A stretch of 64,000 nt of DNA. It comes from Paeniglutamicibacter sp. Y32M11. GTDB lineage: Bacteria; Actinomycetota; Actinomycetes; Actinomycetales; Micrococcaceae. The position numbers and the translations under genes are program-made. The DNA lies in assembly GCF_019285735.1 (NCBI RefSeq), contig NZ_CP079107.1, positions 2,666,001 through 2,730,000 on the forward strand, in the 5' to 3' direction. The notes under the pieces were generated by a model. That model saw only the letters and a program-made list of their open reading frames with translations. It had not been told where the DNA came from and did no database searches. Position 1 is the stretch's first letter. The number at the start of each line of letters is the position of its first letter. Shown piece by piece: positions 34,392 through 43,347 of the stretch.

Positions 34392-34440
34392 ACACAGATA
34401 GGGCGCCAGCAGAGTATTTCTGCTGGCGCCCTATCTGTGT
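34392..34440. terminator. Bidirectional stem-loop
   Basis: Perfect 22-bp arms (34392-34413 and 34419-34440) with loop GTATT, between the regulator and the convergent membrane-protein gene. One of the strongest hairpins in the window. Confidence 0.92.
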
Positions 34441-34496
34441 AGTGCTATGGGTGGCGGCATTTCACCGCGTCGTCCATCAGGATCGGATCTGCAACC

Positions 34497-34937
34497 TCAG
34501 TCTCGTGCCGCGGATGCGGCCCGCAAGGTCTTGGAAGCTAGCAGGATCGCCACGATCACCGGAATGATCATGCCGTAGACCCACAGACCACCGGCAAGAG
34601 CCGGGCCTGGCAAGGCGCTGAAGAACTGCGTGGAAACAATCAGCTGATTGTTTTCATCAAGCGTAAACAACGCCACAATTACGTAAGTGCTCAGCCCGGC
34701 TAGCGCGCTAACCCACAGCTTGCCTCGCACCACCGCGACCCAGTAGGTCAGCGCACCGGTGAGGATCAGTGCAAGCACCGCTCCCCAGGGAATCGGTACG
34801 TCCCCCATATAGGCCATCGAGGCGTGCAGTACTGTGCCCACAACCGCGGCCAGCGCCCCGGCCGCAAATGCGGCCAAGACGCTGTACACGGTGGTGGCTA
34901 CGGAGCCTGGTGCCTGATTAGTTCTTGGCTCGGGCAC
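34497..34937 (-). CDS. Small integral membrane protein downstream of typA
   Basis: 146 aa with four predicted membrane helices (VYSVLAAFAAGALAAVVGTV, WGAVLALILTGALTYWVAVV, LWVSALAGLSTYVIVALFTL, LWVYGMIIPVIVAILLAS). Its start overlaps the end of typA by 20 nt, so it is translationally coupled. Similar small membrane proteins follow typA in other actinobacteria. No function is known. Confidence 0.7.
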   Translation of the reverse strand: MPEPRTNQAPGSVATTVYSVLAAFAAGALAAVVGTVLHASMAYMGDVPIPWGAVLALILTGALTYWVAVVRGKLWVSALAGLSTYVIVALFTLDENNQLIVSTQFFSALPGPALAGGLWVYGMIIPVIVAILLASKTLRAASAARD

Positions 34938-36828
34938 GGTTCGACTTGGCGCGGTCGCCGGCGTTCAGGATGAGCTTACGGATACGGATTGCCTCCGGGG
35001 TAACCTCAACGCACTCGTCTTCGCGAGCGAATTCGAGGGACTCTTCCAGAGTCAGGTTACGCGGCGGGGTCATGTTCTCGAAGGTGTCCGAGGAAGCTGC
35101 ACGCATGTTGGTGAGCTGCTTTTCGCGGGTGATGTTCACGTCCATGTCATCGGCGCGTGAGTTCTCGCCCACGATCATGCCCTCGTAGACCTCTGAGGTC
35201 GGTGCCACGAAGAAGGACATGCGTTCCTGCAGCTTGATCATTGCGAACGGGGTGACAACACCGGAGCGGTCAGCCACGATCGAACCGTTGGTGCGGTATT
35301 CGATCGGACCGGCCCATGGCTCGTAGCCCTCGGCCAACGAAGCGGCAATACCTGCACCGCGGGTGTCGGTGAGGAAGCGGGTACGGAAGCCGATCAGGCC
35401 ACGTGCCGGAACCATGAATTCCATGCGGCACCAGCCGGTACCGTGGTTGGCCATGTTGGTCATGCGGCCCTTACGAGCAGCCATCAGCTGAGTTACGGCG
35501 CCGAGGTATTCCTCGGGTACGTCGATGGTCATGTGCTCCATCGGCTCGTGCAGCTTACCGTCGATCTGCTTGGTAACAACCTGCGGCTTGCCGACGGTCA
35601 GTTCGAAGCCTTCACGACGCATCTGCTCAACGAGGATGGCCAGAGCCAGCTCGCCACGACCCTGTACTTCCCAAGCATCCGGACGCTCGGTCGGAAGGAT
35701 GTTCAGCGAAACGTTACCGATCAGTTCCTTGTCAAGACGGTCCTTGACCTGGCGAGCGGTAACCTTGGCGCCCTTGACCTTGCCGGCCAGCGGCGAGGTG
35801 TTGATACCGATGGTCATCGAGATGGCCGGCGGGTCAACGGTGATCAGCGGCAGTGGCTTCGGGTTTTCCAGGTCGGTGAGAGTTTCACCGATCATGATGT
35901 CTTCGATACCTGCAACGGCAACGATCTCGCCCGGTCCAGCGGACTCGGCCGGAACGCGGGTCAGGCCCTTGGTGGCCAGCAGTTCGGTGATCTTTACGGT
36001 CTTGAGCTCGCCGTCCTGGCGGGCCCAGGCAACCTGCTGCCCCTTGCGCAGGGTGCCGTTGAAGATACGCAGCAGTGCCAGACGACCCAAGAACGGGGAA
36101 GCGTCAAGGTTGGTGACGTGTGCCTGAAGGACTTCGCCCTCGGTGTAGGTCGGTGCCGGAACGTGCTTGATGATGGTCTCGAACAGCGGCTCGAGGTCCT
36201 CGTTGTCCGGCATGGTGCCGTCGGCAGGCTGGTTCACCGAGGCGAAACCGGCCTTGCCCGAAGCGAAGACGATCGGAACGTTCAGAACCTTGTCCAGGTC
36301 CAAGTCCGGAGCTTCATCGGCGAGGTCCGAGGCCAGGCCCAGGAGCAGGTCCATGGAGTCGGAGATGACGCCATCGATGCGAGCATCGGCACGGTCGGTC
36401 TTGTTGACCACGATGATGACGGGCAGGTTGGCTACAAGTGCCTTACGCAGCACGAAGCGAGTCTGCGGCAGCGGACCCTCGGAAGCATCAACCAACAGAA
36501 CAACGCCGTCAACCATGGACAGGCCACGCTCGACCTCGCCACCGAAGTCAGCGTGACCCGGGGTGTCAATGATGTTCATGGTCATCTTGTGACCCTTGGC
36601 AGCCGGACCTTCGTAGAACACGGTGGTGTTCTTGGCCAGGATGGTAATGCCCTTTTCGCGTTCCAGCTCGCCAGAGTCCATCACGCGGTCTTCGGTTTCA
36701 CCGTGGCTGTCGAATGCACCGGTCTGCTGGAGCATTGCGTTAACCAAGGTGGTCTTGCCGTGGTCAACGTGCGCAACGATGGCTACGTTGCGCAGGTCTT
36801 CACGAGCGGTGATGGTGGTATCTGACAT
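34918..36828 (-). CDS. typA: Ribosome-associated GTPase TypA/BipA
   Basis: 636 aa from the ATG at 36826-36828 ([11 protein letters not shown]). The upstream frame is leader. G1 [16 protein letters not shown]3 [12 protein letters not shown]4 NKTDRADAR, then EF-G-like domains III and V and the BipA-specific C-terminal domain. It binds the ribosome and supports assembly and stress growth. The C-terminus is basic ([14 protein letters not shown]). Its transcript has a leader of about 65 nt with an inverted repeat. Confidence 0.92.
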   Translation of the reverse strand: MSDTTITAREDLRNVAIVAHVDHGKTTLVNAMLQQTGAFDSHGETEDRVMDSGELEREKGITILAKNTTVFYEGPAAKGHKMTMNIIDTPGHADFGGEVERGLSMVDGVVLLVDASEGPLPQTRFVLRKALVANLPVIIVVNKTDRADARIDGVISDSMDLLLGLASDLADEAPDLDLDKVLNVPIVFASGKAGFASVNQPADGTMPDNEDLEPLFETIIKHVPAPTYTEGEVLQAHVTNLDASPFLGRLALLRIFNGTLRKGQQVAWARQDGELKTVKITELLATKGLTRVPAESAGPGEIVAVAGIEDIMIGETLTDLENPKPLPLITVDPPAISMTIGINTSPLAGKVKGAKVTARQVKDRLDKELIGNVSLNILPTERPDAWEVQGRGELALAILVEQMRREGFELTVGKPQVVTKQIDGKLHEPMEHMTIDVPEEYLGAVTQLMAARKGRMTNMANHGTGWCRMEFMVPARGLIGFRTRFLTDTRGAGIAASLAEGYEPWAGPIEYRTNGSIVADRSGVVTPFAMIKLQERMSFFVAPTSEVYEGMIVGENSRADDMDVNITREKQLTNMRAASSDTFENMTPPRNLTLEESLEFAREDECVEVTPEAIRIRKLILNAGDRAKSNRARAKN

Positions 36829-36855
36829 GCGAAAAGGCTCACTTCTTCTAGAGAA

Positions 36856-36894
36856 TTTTGGGTCTCGGGGTTCGGGGCCACGACTGACCCAAAA
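36856..36894 (-). promoter_or_regulatory. Inverted repeat in the typA leader
   Basis: TTTTGGGTC (36856-36864) and GACCCAAAA (36886-36894) can pair in the 5' UTR of typA. It may affect translation or be an operator. Confidence 0.35.
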
Positions 36895-36898
36895 CACT

Positions 36899-36904
36899 AT
36901 TCTA
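36899..36904 (-). promoter_or_regulatory. -10 box of typA
   Basis: TAGAAT on the minus strand, about 70 nt before the typA ATG; the transcript would carry a leader. Confidence 0.45.
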
Positions 36905-37215
36905 GTACGTCTGGAAAAACTGACGGAAATCGTGCCGAATCTCACCCGAGGTTGGGACCATCTTTTGGTCGCCCAGATCACCGCCTTGCCGGCGGATGAC
37001 GCACCCTACCCCTTGAATTTACGCGGAATTCTTTCCCAATGCTAGAGCTGAACATCACACGTGTCAGATCCCTCGAATTCATCGCGGCGAACTGCGCCAA
37101 CAGGCGAAATGCACCCATTTTGTGTCAGCGACGACTCCATCGGGCCGCGTCGTGACACTGCGATAGCATCTCAAGAGCATGAATCTGGCACCGTATGCGT
37201 CACAAAAACCGGCAA
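36905..37215. other. Gene-free stretch between typA and the C-domain/GNAT gene
   Basis: No gene is credible. A GTGTCA...TGACAC inverted pair (37122-37127, 37153-37158) is visible, centred about 30 bp apart, and might be an operator or part of a weak terminator for the fusion gene ending at 37216. Otherwise featureless. Confidence 0.4.
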
Positions 37216-38982
37216 TCACAGCACGCGCTTGAGCCCCACGTGCGTATTCTCGTAGCCGAGCCGGGAGTAAAACTGTTGGGCGCGGACTCGAACCTGCTCG
37301 GTGGATATCTGAGCCAGCGTCGCACCGCGGGCTCTTCCGTGTTCGTGAGCCCATTCGAGCATTGCCGTCCCAACACCTCGGGAGCGTTGGGCGGCGGCAA
37401 CCCTGAGCCCCTCGATCTGCAGTCGGGCGGCTCCCCCACGTGATAACCCGGGAATGATGCTCAGCTGCATGGTGCCGATGATCCGCTCGGCCTCATCACG
37501 CACGACGGCCAGGTACTGCGATGAATCACGGGCGATGGCATCAAAGGACGCCTCATAACTTGCGATCTGCGCACCCTCCCGGCCGCCTCCGATCTCGTCA
37601 TCGGATAACAATTGCACCATTGCCGGGACGTCCGCTCGGCTGGCCCGCTGAACTCGATAGATGCGTCCGCCCAACCGTAGTTTGCCTCCGACCGAAGCGC
37701 GCGCTGCGGAGCTGAGCCTCGCCACCAGCATGTCCAACCACGTTCCCACGTGATCACGAGCCTGCTCGGTGTCCGGATAGCGGCAACGCAAATGCAGCCC
37801 GGAATCGTTGAGAATAAACCACAGCATGACCCCGTCGGTCTGTATTGAGGCACCGACGTATTGGGCGTCGAGGCCGCGCGCGTCGATCCGCACCGGCAAC
37901 CGGCGCAGATCCAGCCACGAGATGGCGAACATGCCTGGAGCTTCGGGCATTCCGCCCCACGGAGTCAGCACCTCTTGCAGTGGCCAGTTGCCCAGCTTGA
38001 CGGCCTCGCGCACGGCTTGGGCGCACGCCCGCGGGTCTTCATCGGCGGATTCCAAAACGGAGTTGGTGATGAACCACCCCACGGAGTCGTTCCACATGGC
38101 GTCGTAGCGACTGTGCACCGGGAACACCGCACGCAACGGAACGCCTGCCAGGTCCTTGGTCACCGCCGTCATCGCTGAGACCACCAAGGACAGCGTGGAT
38201 ACACCTTCCTCGCGGGCCTGAGCCGAGAACGCAGCAGCATCATCAACGTCCAACACCTCGCGCACCTCTACCCGCTCGGCCGTTGGAGTCGGGGGACCCA
38301 GCAACAGAGGGAAACGCGGCATCACCTCGCCGCTAGCGGCCAAGACCTCTGCCCACCGACGATGAACTTTTTCTGGCGCTGGACCCACACGGGTGAGCGA
38401 CTTGGTGTGCTCGGCGAAGGTTGGCACCGGCGCCAATTGCGGTTTCATTCCTGCCTGGACGGAGGCAAGCGCGGATAGCAGATCACGGGCCAGCACGAGC
38501 ATCGACCACATATCCCCATGTGCGTGATCCCCAGCAATGATCACCGTGGGACCTGCGGCGGTCTCCAACACGCAGAGTCGATGGGAGGGTTGTGAGTACG
38601 GTGAGCAGGCAACGTCGAGCACCTCACGCAGCGCATCGTTCACTGCCTGCCCCGGGCTCAACTGGTGTGAGATCCAGTCACCGCCGTGCACCGCGACCTC
38701 GTGAAGTTGGGGGTCACCGTCTTCACCCGGGGTGAAAACCGAGCGCAGGGTCCCATGCCGACTAATAACCGCTAGCCATGCTGCGGAAAGCTGGTCTCGG
38801 GGCACCGGTGCGGGGAGACGGAAGGACAGCGCCATCCACGATCCGGCACGGTCACCGGCCCCCACGTGGCGTCGCTGATCGAAGGACACCGGCAGCGCTG
38901 CTCCCAACTGACCGACGGTCACCTGGTAGCTCAGCAGTCGGCCAAAAGGCAGGCGCAGATGCGCAATATTGGTCAGCCGCAT
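37216..38982 (-). CDS. Condensation-domain / GNAT acetyltransferase fusion
   Basis: 588 aa. The N-terminal two thirds (about 1-440) is a CoA-dependent acyltransferase / NRPS condensation-like fold: SRHGTLRSVF, the catalytic HxxxD as H153-A-H-G-D157 in IAGDHAHGDMWSM, and a later DSVGWFITNSV latch-type motif. The C-terminal 145 residues are a GNAT domain with acetyl-CoA loop RSRGVGTAML near residue 533 and the ending QQFYSRLGYEN. No carrier protein, adenylation domain or polyketide gene lies near. It is probably a free-standing acyl- or aminoacyl-transferase coupled to N-acetylation; substrate unknown. It is divergent from the alpha/beta hydrolase, with a leaderless promoter. Confidence 0.75.
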   Translation of the reverse strand: MRLTNIAHLRLPFGRLLSYQVTVGQLGAALPVSFDQRRHVGAGDRAGSWMALSFRLPAPVPRDQLSAAWLAVISRHGTLRSVFTPGEDGDPQLHEVAVHGGDWISHQLSPGQAVNDALREVLDVACSPYSQPSHRLCVLETAAGPTVIIAGDHAHGDMWSMLVLARDLLSALASVQAGMKPQLAPVPTFAEHTKSLTRVGPAPEKVHRRWAEVLAASGEVMPRFPLLLGPPTPTAERVEVREVLDVDDAAAFSAQAREEGVSTLSLVVSAMTAVTKDLAGVPLRAVFPVHSRYDAMWNDSVGWFITNSVLESADEDPRACAQAVREAVKLGNWPLQEVLTPWGGMPEAPGMFAISWLDLRRLPVRIDARGLDAQYVGASIQTDGVMLWFILNDSGLHLRCRYPDTEQARDHVGTWLDMLVARLSSAARASVGGKLRLGGRIYRVQRASRADVPAMVQLLSDDEIGGGREGAQIASYEASFDAIARDSSQYLAVVRDEAERIIGTMQLSIIPGLSRGGAARLQIEGLRVAAAQRSRGVGTAMLEWAHEHGRARGATLAQISTEQVRVRAQQFYSRLGYENTHVGLKRVL

Positions 38983-38989
38983 GTCGGAT

Positions 38990-38995
38990 ATCCTA
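38990..38995 (-). promoter_or_regulatory. -10 box, leaderless promoter of the C-domain/GNAT gene
   Basis: TAGGAT on the minus strand, 7 nt before the ATG at 38982. Confidence 0.6.
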
Positions 38996-39029
38996 TACCC
39001 GGGAATGGCCCGAGAGTCGAGGAGTCGCC

Positions 39030-39821
39030 ATGTCGAAATTCCATGTTCCCGATGCCGGGCTTGACGTCGAACTGAGCGACGAGGGAGGCCACCCGGTCAT
39101 CCAGCTTCACGGACTCACCTCGAGCCGTCGACGCGACCGTTTGTTGGGTCTGGATCTGGGTCGCGGACTCAGCGGGACACGCTTGCTGCGTTATGACGCA
39201 CGCGGCCACGGTCTCTCTACCGGGCGAGCCGTTGCTACCGACTACAGCTGGCACGTTCTGGCCGATGACCTACTACGGCTGCTCGACCACTTCTTCCCCG
39301 GCGAAAAGGTGCACGGTGTGGGCCCATCAATGGGAACCGGGACGCTGCTACACGCCGCGGTGCTTGACCCTCAGAGGTTCAGCAGCCTGACGCTGATGGT
39401 GCCGGCCACCGCCTGGGCAACCCGAGCCGCGAAGGCCGAAGAATACCGCGGCGCCGCCGATGCGATCGATGCGCAGGGAGTCGCAGCATTTCTTGCCACA
39501 ACGGCTCAGGTCACTCCTCCCCCGGCCACCGTGGGCGTGCCAGACACCGTGCCCGACGTCCCCGATGCCGTCCTTCCAGCCCTTTTCCGTGGTGCCGCCC
39601 TGAGCGATCTCCCCACGCGCGAGCAGATCGCCGGGATCACCGTACCGACCACGGTGCTGGCGTGGATCGGTGACCCCGCCCATCCGGTCTCAACGGCAAG
39701 CACACTCGTCGAGCTGCTGGTCAACGCGACTCTCGAGGTGGCACATACCCCCGAGGATGTTGCTCGCTGGCCCGGGATTTTGTCCCAAGACGTGCAAAAG
39801 GCACGGCTGGCAGCGGGATAA
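39030..39821 (+). CDS. Alpha/beta hydrolase
   Basis: 263 aa from the ATG at 39030, which has GAGGAG 6 nt upstream; the longer frame runs through the divergent gene. Oxyanion region IQLHGLTSSRR, nucleophile elbow GPSMGTG (Ser), acid in WIGDPAHPV, and His in LEVAHTPED. The family includes esterases, lactonases and haloperoxidase-like enzymes; the substrate cannot be told. Divergent from the C-domain/GNAT gene (47 bp apart), which may indicate a shared pathway. Confidence 0.82.
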   Translation: MSKFHVPDAGLDVELSDEGGHPVIQLHGLTSSRRRDRLLGLDLGRGLSGTRLLRYDARGHGLSTGRAVATDYSWHVLADDLLRLLDHFFPGEKVHGVGPSMGTGTLLHAAVLDPQRFSSLTLMVPATAWATRAAKAEEYRGAADAIDAQGVAAFLATTAQVTPPPATVGVPDTVPDVPDAVLPALFRGAALSDLPTREQIAGITVPTTVLAWIGDPAHPVSTASTLVELLVNATLEVAHTPEDVARWPGILSQDVQKARLAAG

Positions 39822-39845
39822 TTTCCCAGTGCCAGCCGTGCCTTT
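39797..39845. terminator. Stem-loop overlapping the hydrolase stop
   Basis: 15-bp perfect arms (39797-39811 and 39831-39845). The first arm lies inside the last codons of the hydrolase. Shared with the convergent channel gene. Confidence 0.8.
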
Positions 39846-39896
39846 CCGAACCTATTCGGCCACTTTCCCGCCGAGCGGTTCCCTGTTAGCTAACTC

Positions 39897-41096
39897 TTAG
39901 CCGAGCGGATCGATTGGGGCCGAGTGTGTAGCCGGTGGCTGCTTGTTCTCCACCTTCTGCAGTGCCCGAGCTGCCGCATCGCGACCTCCCAGACCGAAGG
40001 CCAGAGCTGCTGCCAGTGCCCCACCAATAACAACGGCACCGAATGCCATGTTGATGATGGAGTCGGCCAGGCCCATGTACTTCAGACCCATCGCGATGAA
40101 AAGCACGATGGTGGCCCAGCGAATTACGGTGGCCGCGGTCCCCGGACCGACGATGGACACCACGATGTTCGCAATGACAAAGCCGGCGGCAATGATCAGT
40201 CCGCCGAACAACACGTTTCCTGCCAGGGCTAGAATCTGGTTCAGGATGTTGGTGACCTCGGGGAAGTTCATCAGACGCGCCGCCATGATGCCGAAGAACA
40301 GCATGATGGCGATTTTCACCAGCGTCGCGATGATGCTCGAGGCACTCTTATCGGCAGGAACGATGCCCCACTTATGGACCACCGAGTCGGTGCCAATGCC
40401 CTCGAGCGTGCTTTGAAGGATGGTGCCAACAAACTTTGCGATCACGAAGCCGATGGCCAGCAAGATCAGGGCTGCCACGATTTGCGGAATGGCGTTCATG
40501 ATCATGGTCAGCATTTGCTGAGCAGGGTCGGAAATGGCGGCAATTCCTAGAACCTGAAGGGCGCTAATGCCGACAACAATGATGATGATGGCGAAGAGCA
40601 GATTGCCGATGATTCCAATGATCTTGGCGTTTTGTTCACGCGTCTCTTCAATGCTCGGTTGTACTGCCCCGCGCTTCAATTTCGAGGTGAGTTTGCCGAA
40701 GTCAACCGCTCCTAGTGCGGTGGTCACCAGCTGCCTGACGATCTTGGCAATCATGTAACCGATGAAGAAGATGATGCCTGCGCCAATGAGGTTAGGGATG
40801 AATCCCATGACCTTACCGAGCAGATCCTGCACCGGTGATAGTACCTCGGAGAGAGCAAACACCTGAAGAATAGCTACCAGCCCGAAGAGCCAGATGATCA
40901 GTGCTGCAACCTTCCCCAATGATTCCCCGACTTGTGCCCCGTCGTTCCCCTGACGCTGCAATCCTTTAACTCGCCCCACGAGTTTTCCAATAGCCCATTT
41001 GACGATCTTGGCCAGTAGCCAAGTCACCAGCAAGATAATGACAGCAATGACAACTTTTTGCGACATGCCGGCCCAATCGAAACTTTCCATATTCAT
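39897..41096 (-). CDS. Mechanosensitive-channel-like membrane protein (CmpX/TM-helix repeat)
   Basis: 399 aa with about nine to ten hydrophobic helices. They are arranged as repeats of the conserved TM-helix motif (IPNLIGAGIIFFIGYMIAKI, IPQIVAALILLAIGFVIAKF, AGNVLFGGLIIAAGFVIANI). These repeats occur in small-conductance mechanosensitive channel relatives such as CmpX. The cytoplasmic MscS beta domain is not visible. AAGGA precedes the ATG. Likely role in osmotic or membrane-stress response, by family only. Confidence 0.75.
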   Translation of the reverse strand: MNMESFDWAGMSQKVVIAVIILLVTWLLAKIVKWAIGKLVGRVKGLQRQGNDGAQVGESLGKVAALIIWLFGLVAILQVFALSEVLSPVQDLLGKVMGFIPNLIGAGIIFFIGYMIAKIVRQLVTTALGAVDFGKLTSKLKRGAVQPSIEETREQNAKIIGIIGNLLFAIIIIVVGISALQVLGIAAISDPAQQMLTMIMNAIPQIVAALILLAIGFVIAKFVGTILQSTLEGIGTDSVVHKWGIVPADKSASSIIATLVKIAIMLFFGIMAARLMNFPEVTNILNQILALAGNVLFGGLIIAAGFVIANIVVSIVGPGTAATVIRWATIVLFIAMGLKYMGLADSIINMAFGAVVIGGALAAALAFGLGGRDAAARALQKVENKQPPATHSAPIDPLG

Positions 41097-41421
41097 GAGA
41101 AATCCTTCAGTTGGTGGAAACGTGCCTTAAACCGCCGACCATCCTTTCCTAAAATCGATCTGACTATAGACAACATCTTCCACAGCTCTATGACAAGCAC
41201 TGCTGGCACCAACGGCCTGTGGTTTTGCCTGCGGTTGAGTCTCGACCTCTACTGATTCGTCACCATTTGCAGAGGAAACATGCGGATTTGCTCGATGATG
41301 CATCATTTTCATGTTGAATCGAGTTTTCTTGATCGAATTTTTGGTTTCGGCAATTCGCACATCGCCCCAAGTCATTACCGAACAATGCTCCGTCAGTGGG
41401 TCCCGCGGCGATTTAACGACG
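41097..41421. other. Gene-free AT-richer stretch
   Basis: No gene supported. A 12-bp palindrome ATGATGCATCAT lies at 41295-41306. The promoter of the channel gene should be near 41100-41200. Confidence 0.4.
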
Positions 41422-41469
41422 AAGCCCCCTTTCAGTTCACTAAACATTCCGTGAACTGAAAGGGGGCTT
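41422..41469 (-). terminator. Stem-loop after the CrtA-like gene
   Basis: Perfect 19-bp arms (41422-41440 and 41451-41469), 10-nt loop, 54 nt after the gene's stop. Confidence 0.85.
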
Positions 41470-41523
41470 AGCTGTCCACCGTCGGAACGCTCCGTCAACA
41501 CGGTGATACCGAAGCGATGTGGT

Positions 41524-42219
41524 TTACCTAGACCACGGAACGTAGTGCGATCGACCTTCCCATGAGCCGTGTTCGGAGAGCGGTCTGAAGCGCAACGTCG
41601 TAAATTCGTGGTGGAAGTCGCGGCGCTCGCGTTCGGTCATCGCTACGGTATGACGGCGCGCGGCCTCACCATCATCACGACCAAAAACCATCCCGGTCAT
41701 CGCACGGGTGCTCGTCCAGATCGAAAACGTTGACACGCTCCGTGGCAGTCGAATGGCCGCCATGGCAAGGGTGGCTTCGGGGTGATCGCGGATCTGACGT
41801 TCGACGGGGCGCCCCCAACGGATAAACCGAGGCAGTTCGGGTAGACGCATGCGGGCCAAGGTCACGGCTACCACCGGTTCATCACGTTCTAGGGGCGCCG
41901 TCCCATCTGGTTCAAGGAGTAGTTCGTGTACTTCACCCCAACGGCGTACAAACTCCAGCCTGACATGCCACCCCTCGATCAACGTCCGGCCAAACGGGTG
42001 ATGGGACAGAAAGTCTTCGAGCGCTGCCTCGTCCTCCCATTGCGCAAACACCGCAATGCGCCGGAGCTGCATCCGGCGCGGGGAGATCACCGCCGCCCCC
42101 AGTTGCATTCCGGCAAGCACTTCGATGTGGCGTAGGCCAGGGGCTTTCGGCGGACGTAGGAGCCCACCGGCTGCCTTGAGCAGTGTTAGATGGGCGAGAT
42201 GAAACGAGTAGATGCTCAT
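41524..42219 (-). CDS. CrtA-like (spheroidene monooxygenase-related) protein
   Basis: 231 aa. The ending with TFSIWTSTRAMTGMVFGRDD, HTVAMTERERRDFHHEFTTL and RFRPLSEHGSWEG, together with LRRIAVFAQWEDEAALEDFL, matches the CrtA-like dimeric alpha/beta-barrel family. In phototrophs CrtA oxidises spheroidene. Here there are no carotenoid genes nearby, and actinobacterial members are uncharacterised, so a haem-binding oxygenase-like role is only suggestive. Confidence 0.65.
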   Translation of the reverse strand: MSIYSFHLAHLTLLKAAGGLLRPPKAPGLRHIEVLAGMQLGAAVISPRRMQLRRIAVFAQWEDEAALEDFLSHHPFGRTLIEGWHVRLEFVRRWGEVHELLLEPDGTAPLERDEPVVAVTLARMRLPELPRFIRWGRPVERQIRDHPEATLAMAAIRLPRSVSTFSIWTSTRAMTGMVFGRDDGEAARRHTVAMTERERRDFHHEFTTLRFRPLSEHGSWEGRSHYVPWSR

Positions 42220-42501
42220 GAAGCAGCCACGCGTGTCCGATTATTCATCTCCTGATCCTCACAGTGGTGAGGTGGGTGGGTCAAATGGCACCAGAACATA
42301 CCTAACCCAATGAGTCCTAAGAACCTTTTTCGCCCCCGTTCACCGCGCCGAGTTGCCTCGGGCAACACACAACACACGCTGTTCACCGGGCGGATCGCCG
42401 AGTGTCGGCGCCCAGCTCGGCTCGGTATTCTCGAGCGGGTTAAGCCGCAAGTGCATAATGTGGTGTACGAACCTGACCAGATAGGAGATGGGCACCGTCC
42501 G

Positions 42502-42891
42502 ATGAAAAAGTACCGAATCAACGGTGCCGAGATAAACGGCATCTCAGACCTCTACGAGCAGTTCAATCGAGAACTGATGGCAGACCAAGACTGGCGCCTC
42601 GGGGCAAGTCTGGATGGGTTTAATGACATTCTCTACCGAGTGGATAGCGAGATCCGCGCGGGGAATCCGGCAAAGTTTGTTTGGCTTGACCATGCTCACA
42701 GCCGTGATGCGCTCGGAATCGATGAAACTCAGGGGTGGCTGCAGAGCAAGTTGTCACAACCGAGTTCCTTCAACCAACAACGAATCCAGGCGGATCTCGA
42801 CGAGCTGCGGAACGGCCTCGGGAAAACGTACTTCGAAATCATTCTCGAGATCTTCGCGGATCACCCGCTCATCGAGCTCGAACTACGATAA
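42502..42891 (+). CDS. Barstar-family ribonuclease inhibitor (orphan)
   Basis: 129 aa from the ATG at 42502 (MKKYRINGAEINGISDLYEQ); an AGGAG further upstream is poorly spaced, so the start is uncertain. The segment WRLGASLDGFNDILYRV, the middle AHSRDAL and the C-terminal TYFEIILEIFADHPLIELEL match barstar-like inhibitors. Barstar binds and neutralises extracellular RNases of the barnase type. No RNase toxin gene is found on either side. The surrounding non-coding DNA and slightly lower GC suggest an accessory, probably horizontally acquired immunity gene. Confidence 0.75.
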   Translation: MKKYRINGAEINGISDLYEQFNRELMADQDWRLGASLDGFNDILYRVDSEIRAGNPAKFVWLDHAHSRDALGIDETQGWLQSKLSQPSSFNQQRIQADLDELRNGLGKTYFEIILEIFADHPLIELELR

Positions 42892-43335
42892 ACCGCCAAC
42901 TTCCTCTCTTCGATTCAGTCGATCAGAACGAAGTCGAGGTATGAACCAGCTAAAAGACTGAGTCTCGAGAATGGCAAAAGTAGGAGACCCTTTCGCTGAC
43001 GAAAAGAAGAACCGCGCAGCCTTTGAGTGCCCATGACTCTTCGCGCGTAACTGGGCGATATTGCGGATCGCAGAACAATATGACCGGGACGATGTCACTA
43101 GTAGTTCACCCAGCGCCCACGTTTGTCGATGGTTCAGCGTTCCTCCCAGTCCACGCATAGGAGTGCACTACGCGGGCTGGGATCGAATGGGTCCACGGGT
43201 CACACGCTATCCGGGCGCAGGACGCGCGTGAATGCATGAACAGATCAAGGGGCTACACCCGAACCGGTGAGCAGTAATGGGTCATCAGCTCGATGACACG
43301 TGGCTTCTGGACTGGGTTCCTGATGGTCGGGTGGT
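42892..43335. other. Gene-free accessory stretch
   Basis: About 440 nt with no supported gene. Short frames on both strands have implausible composition. No IS ends or tRNA recognised. It separates the barstar gene from the phosphatase triad. Confidence 0.45.
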
Positions 43336-43341
43336 TAGGGT
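43336..43341 (+). promoter_or_regulatory. -10 box, leaderless promoter of the histidine phosphatase
   Basis: TAGGGT, 6 nt before the ATG at 43348. Confidence 0.6.
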
Positions 43342-43347
43342 GAGTGC

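Noticed and set aside
35443-36825. 460-aa open frame antisense to typA
   Set aside because: Mirror of the highly biased typA codons; no motif and no start signal.
41127-41501. 124-aa frame upstream of the channel gene
   Set aside because: It spans the perfect 19-bp terminator and has no ribosome site or family match.
41524-42219. CrtA-like protein as part of a carotenoid pathway
   Set aside because: No other carotenoid genes are present in the window, so only the fold-level relation is kept.
42310-42501. In-frame extension upstream of the barstar gene, considered as the end of a barnase-type toxin
   Set aside because: The residues (ending EPDQIGDGHRP) do not contain the barnase active-site pattern in any of the three frames.
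42883-43158. 91-aa minus-strand frame after barstar, considered as a toxin partner or transposase remnant
   Set aside because: No RNase or transposase motif, no start signal, unusual composition.
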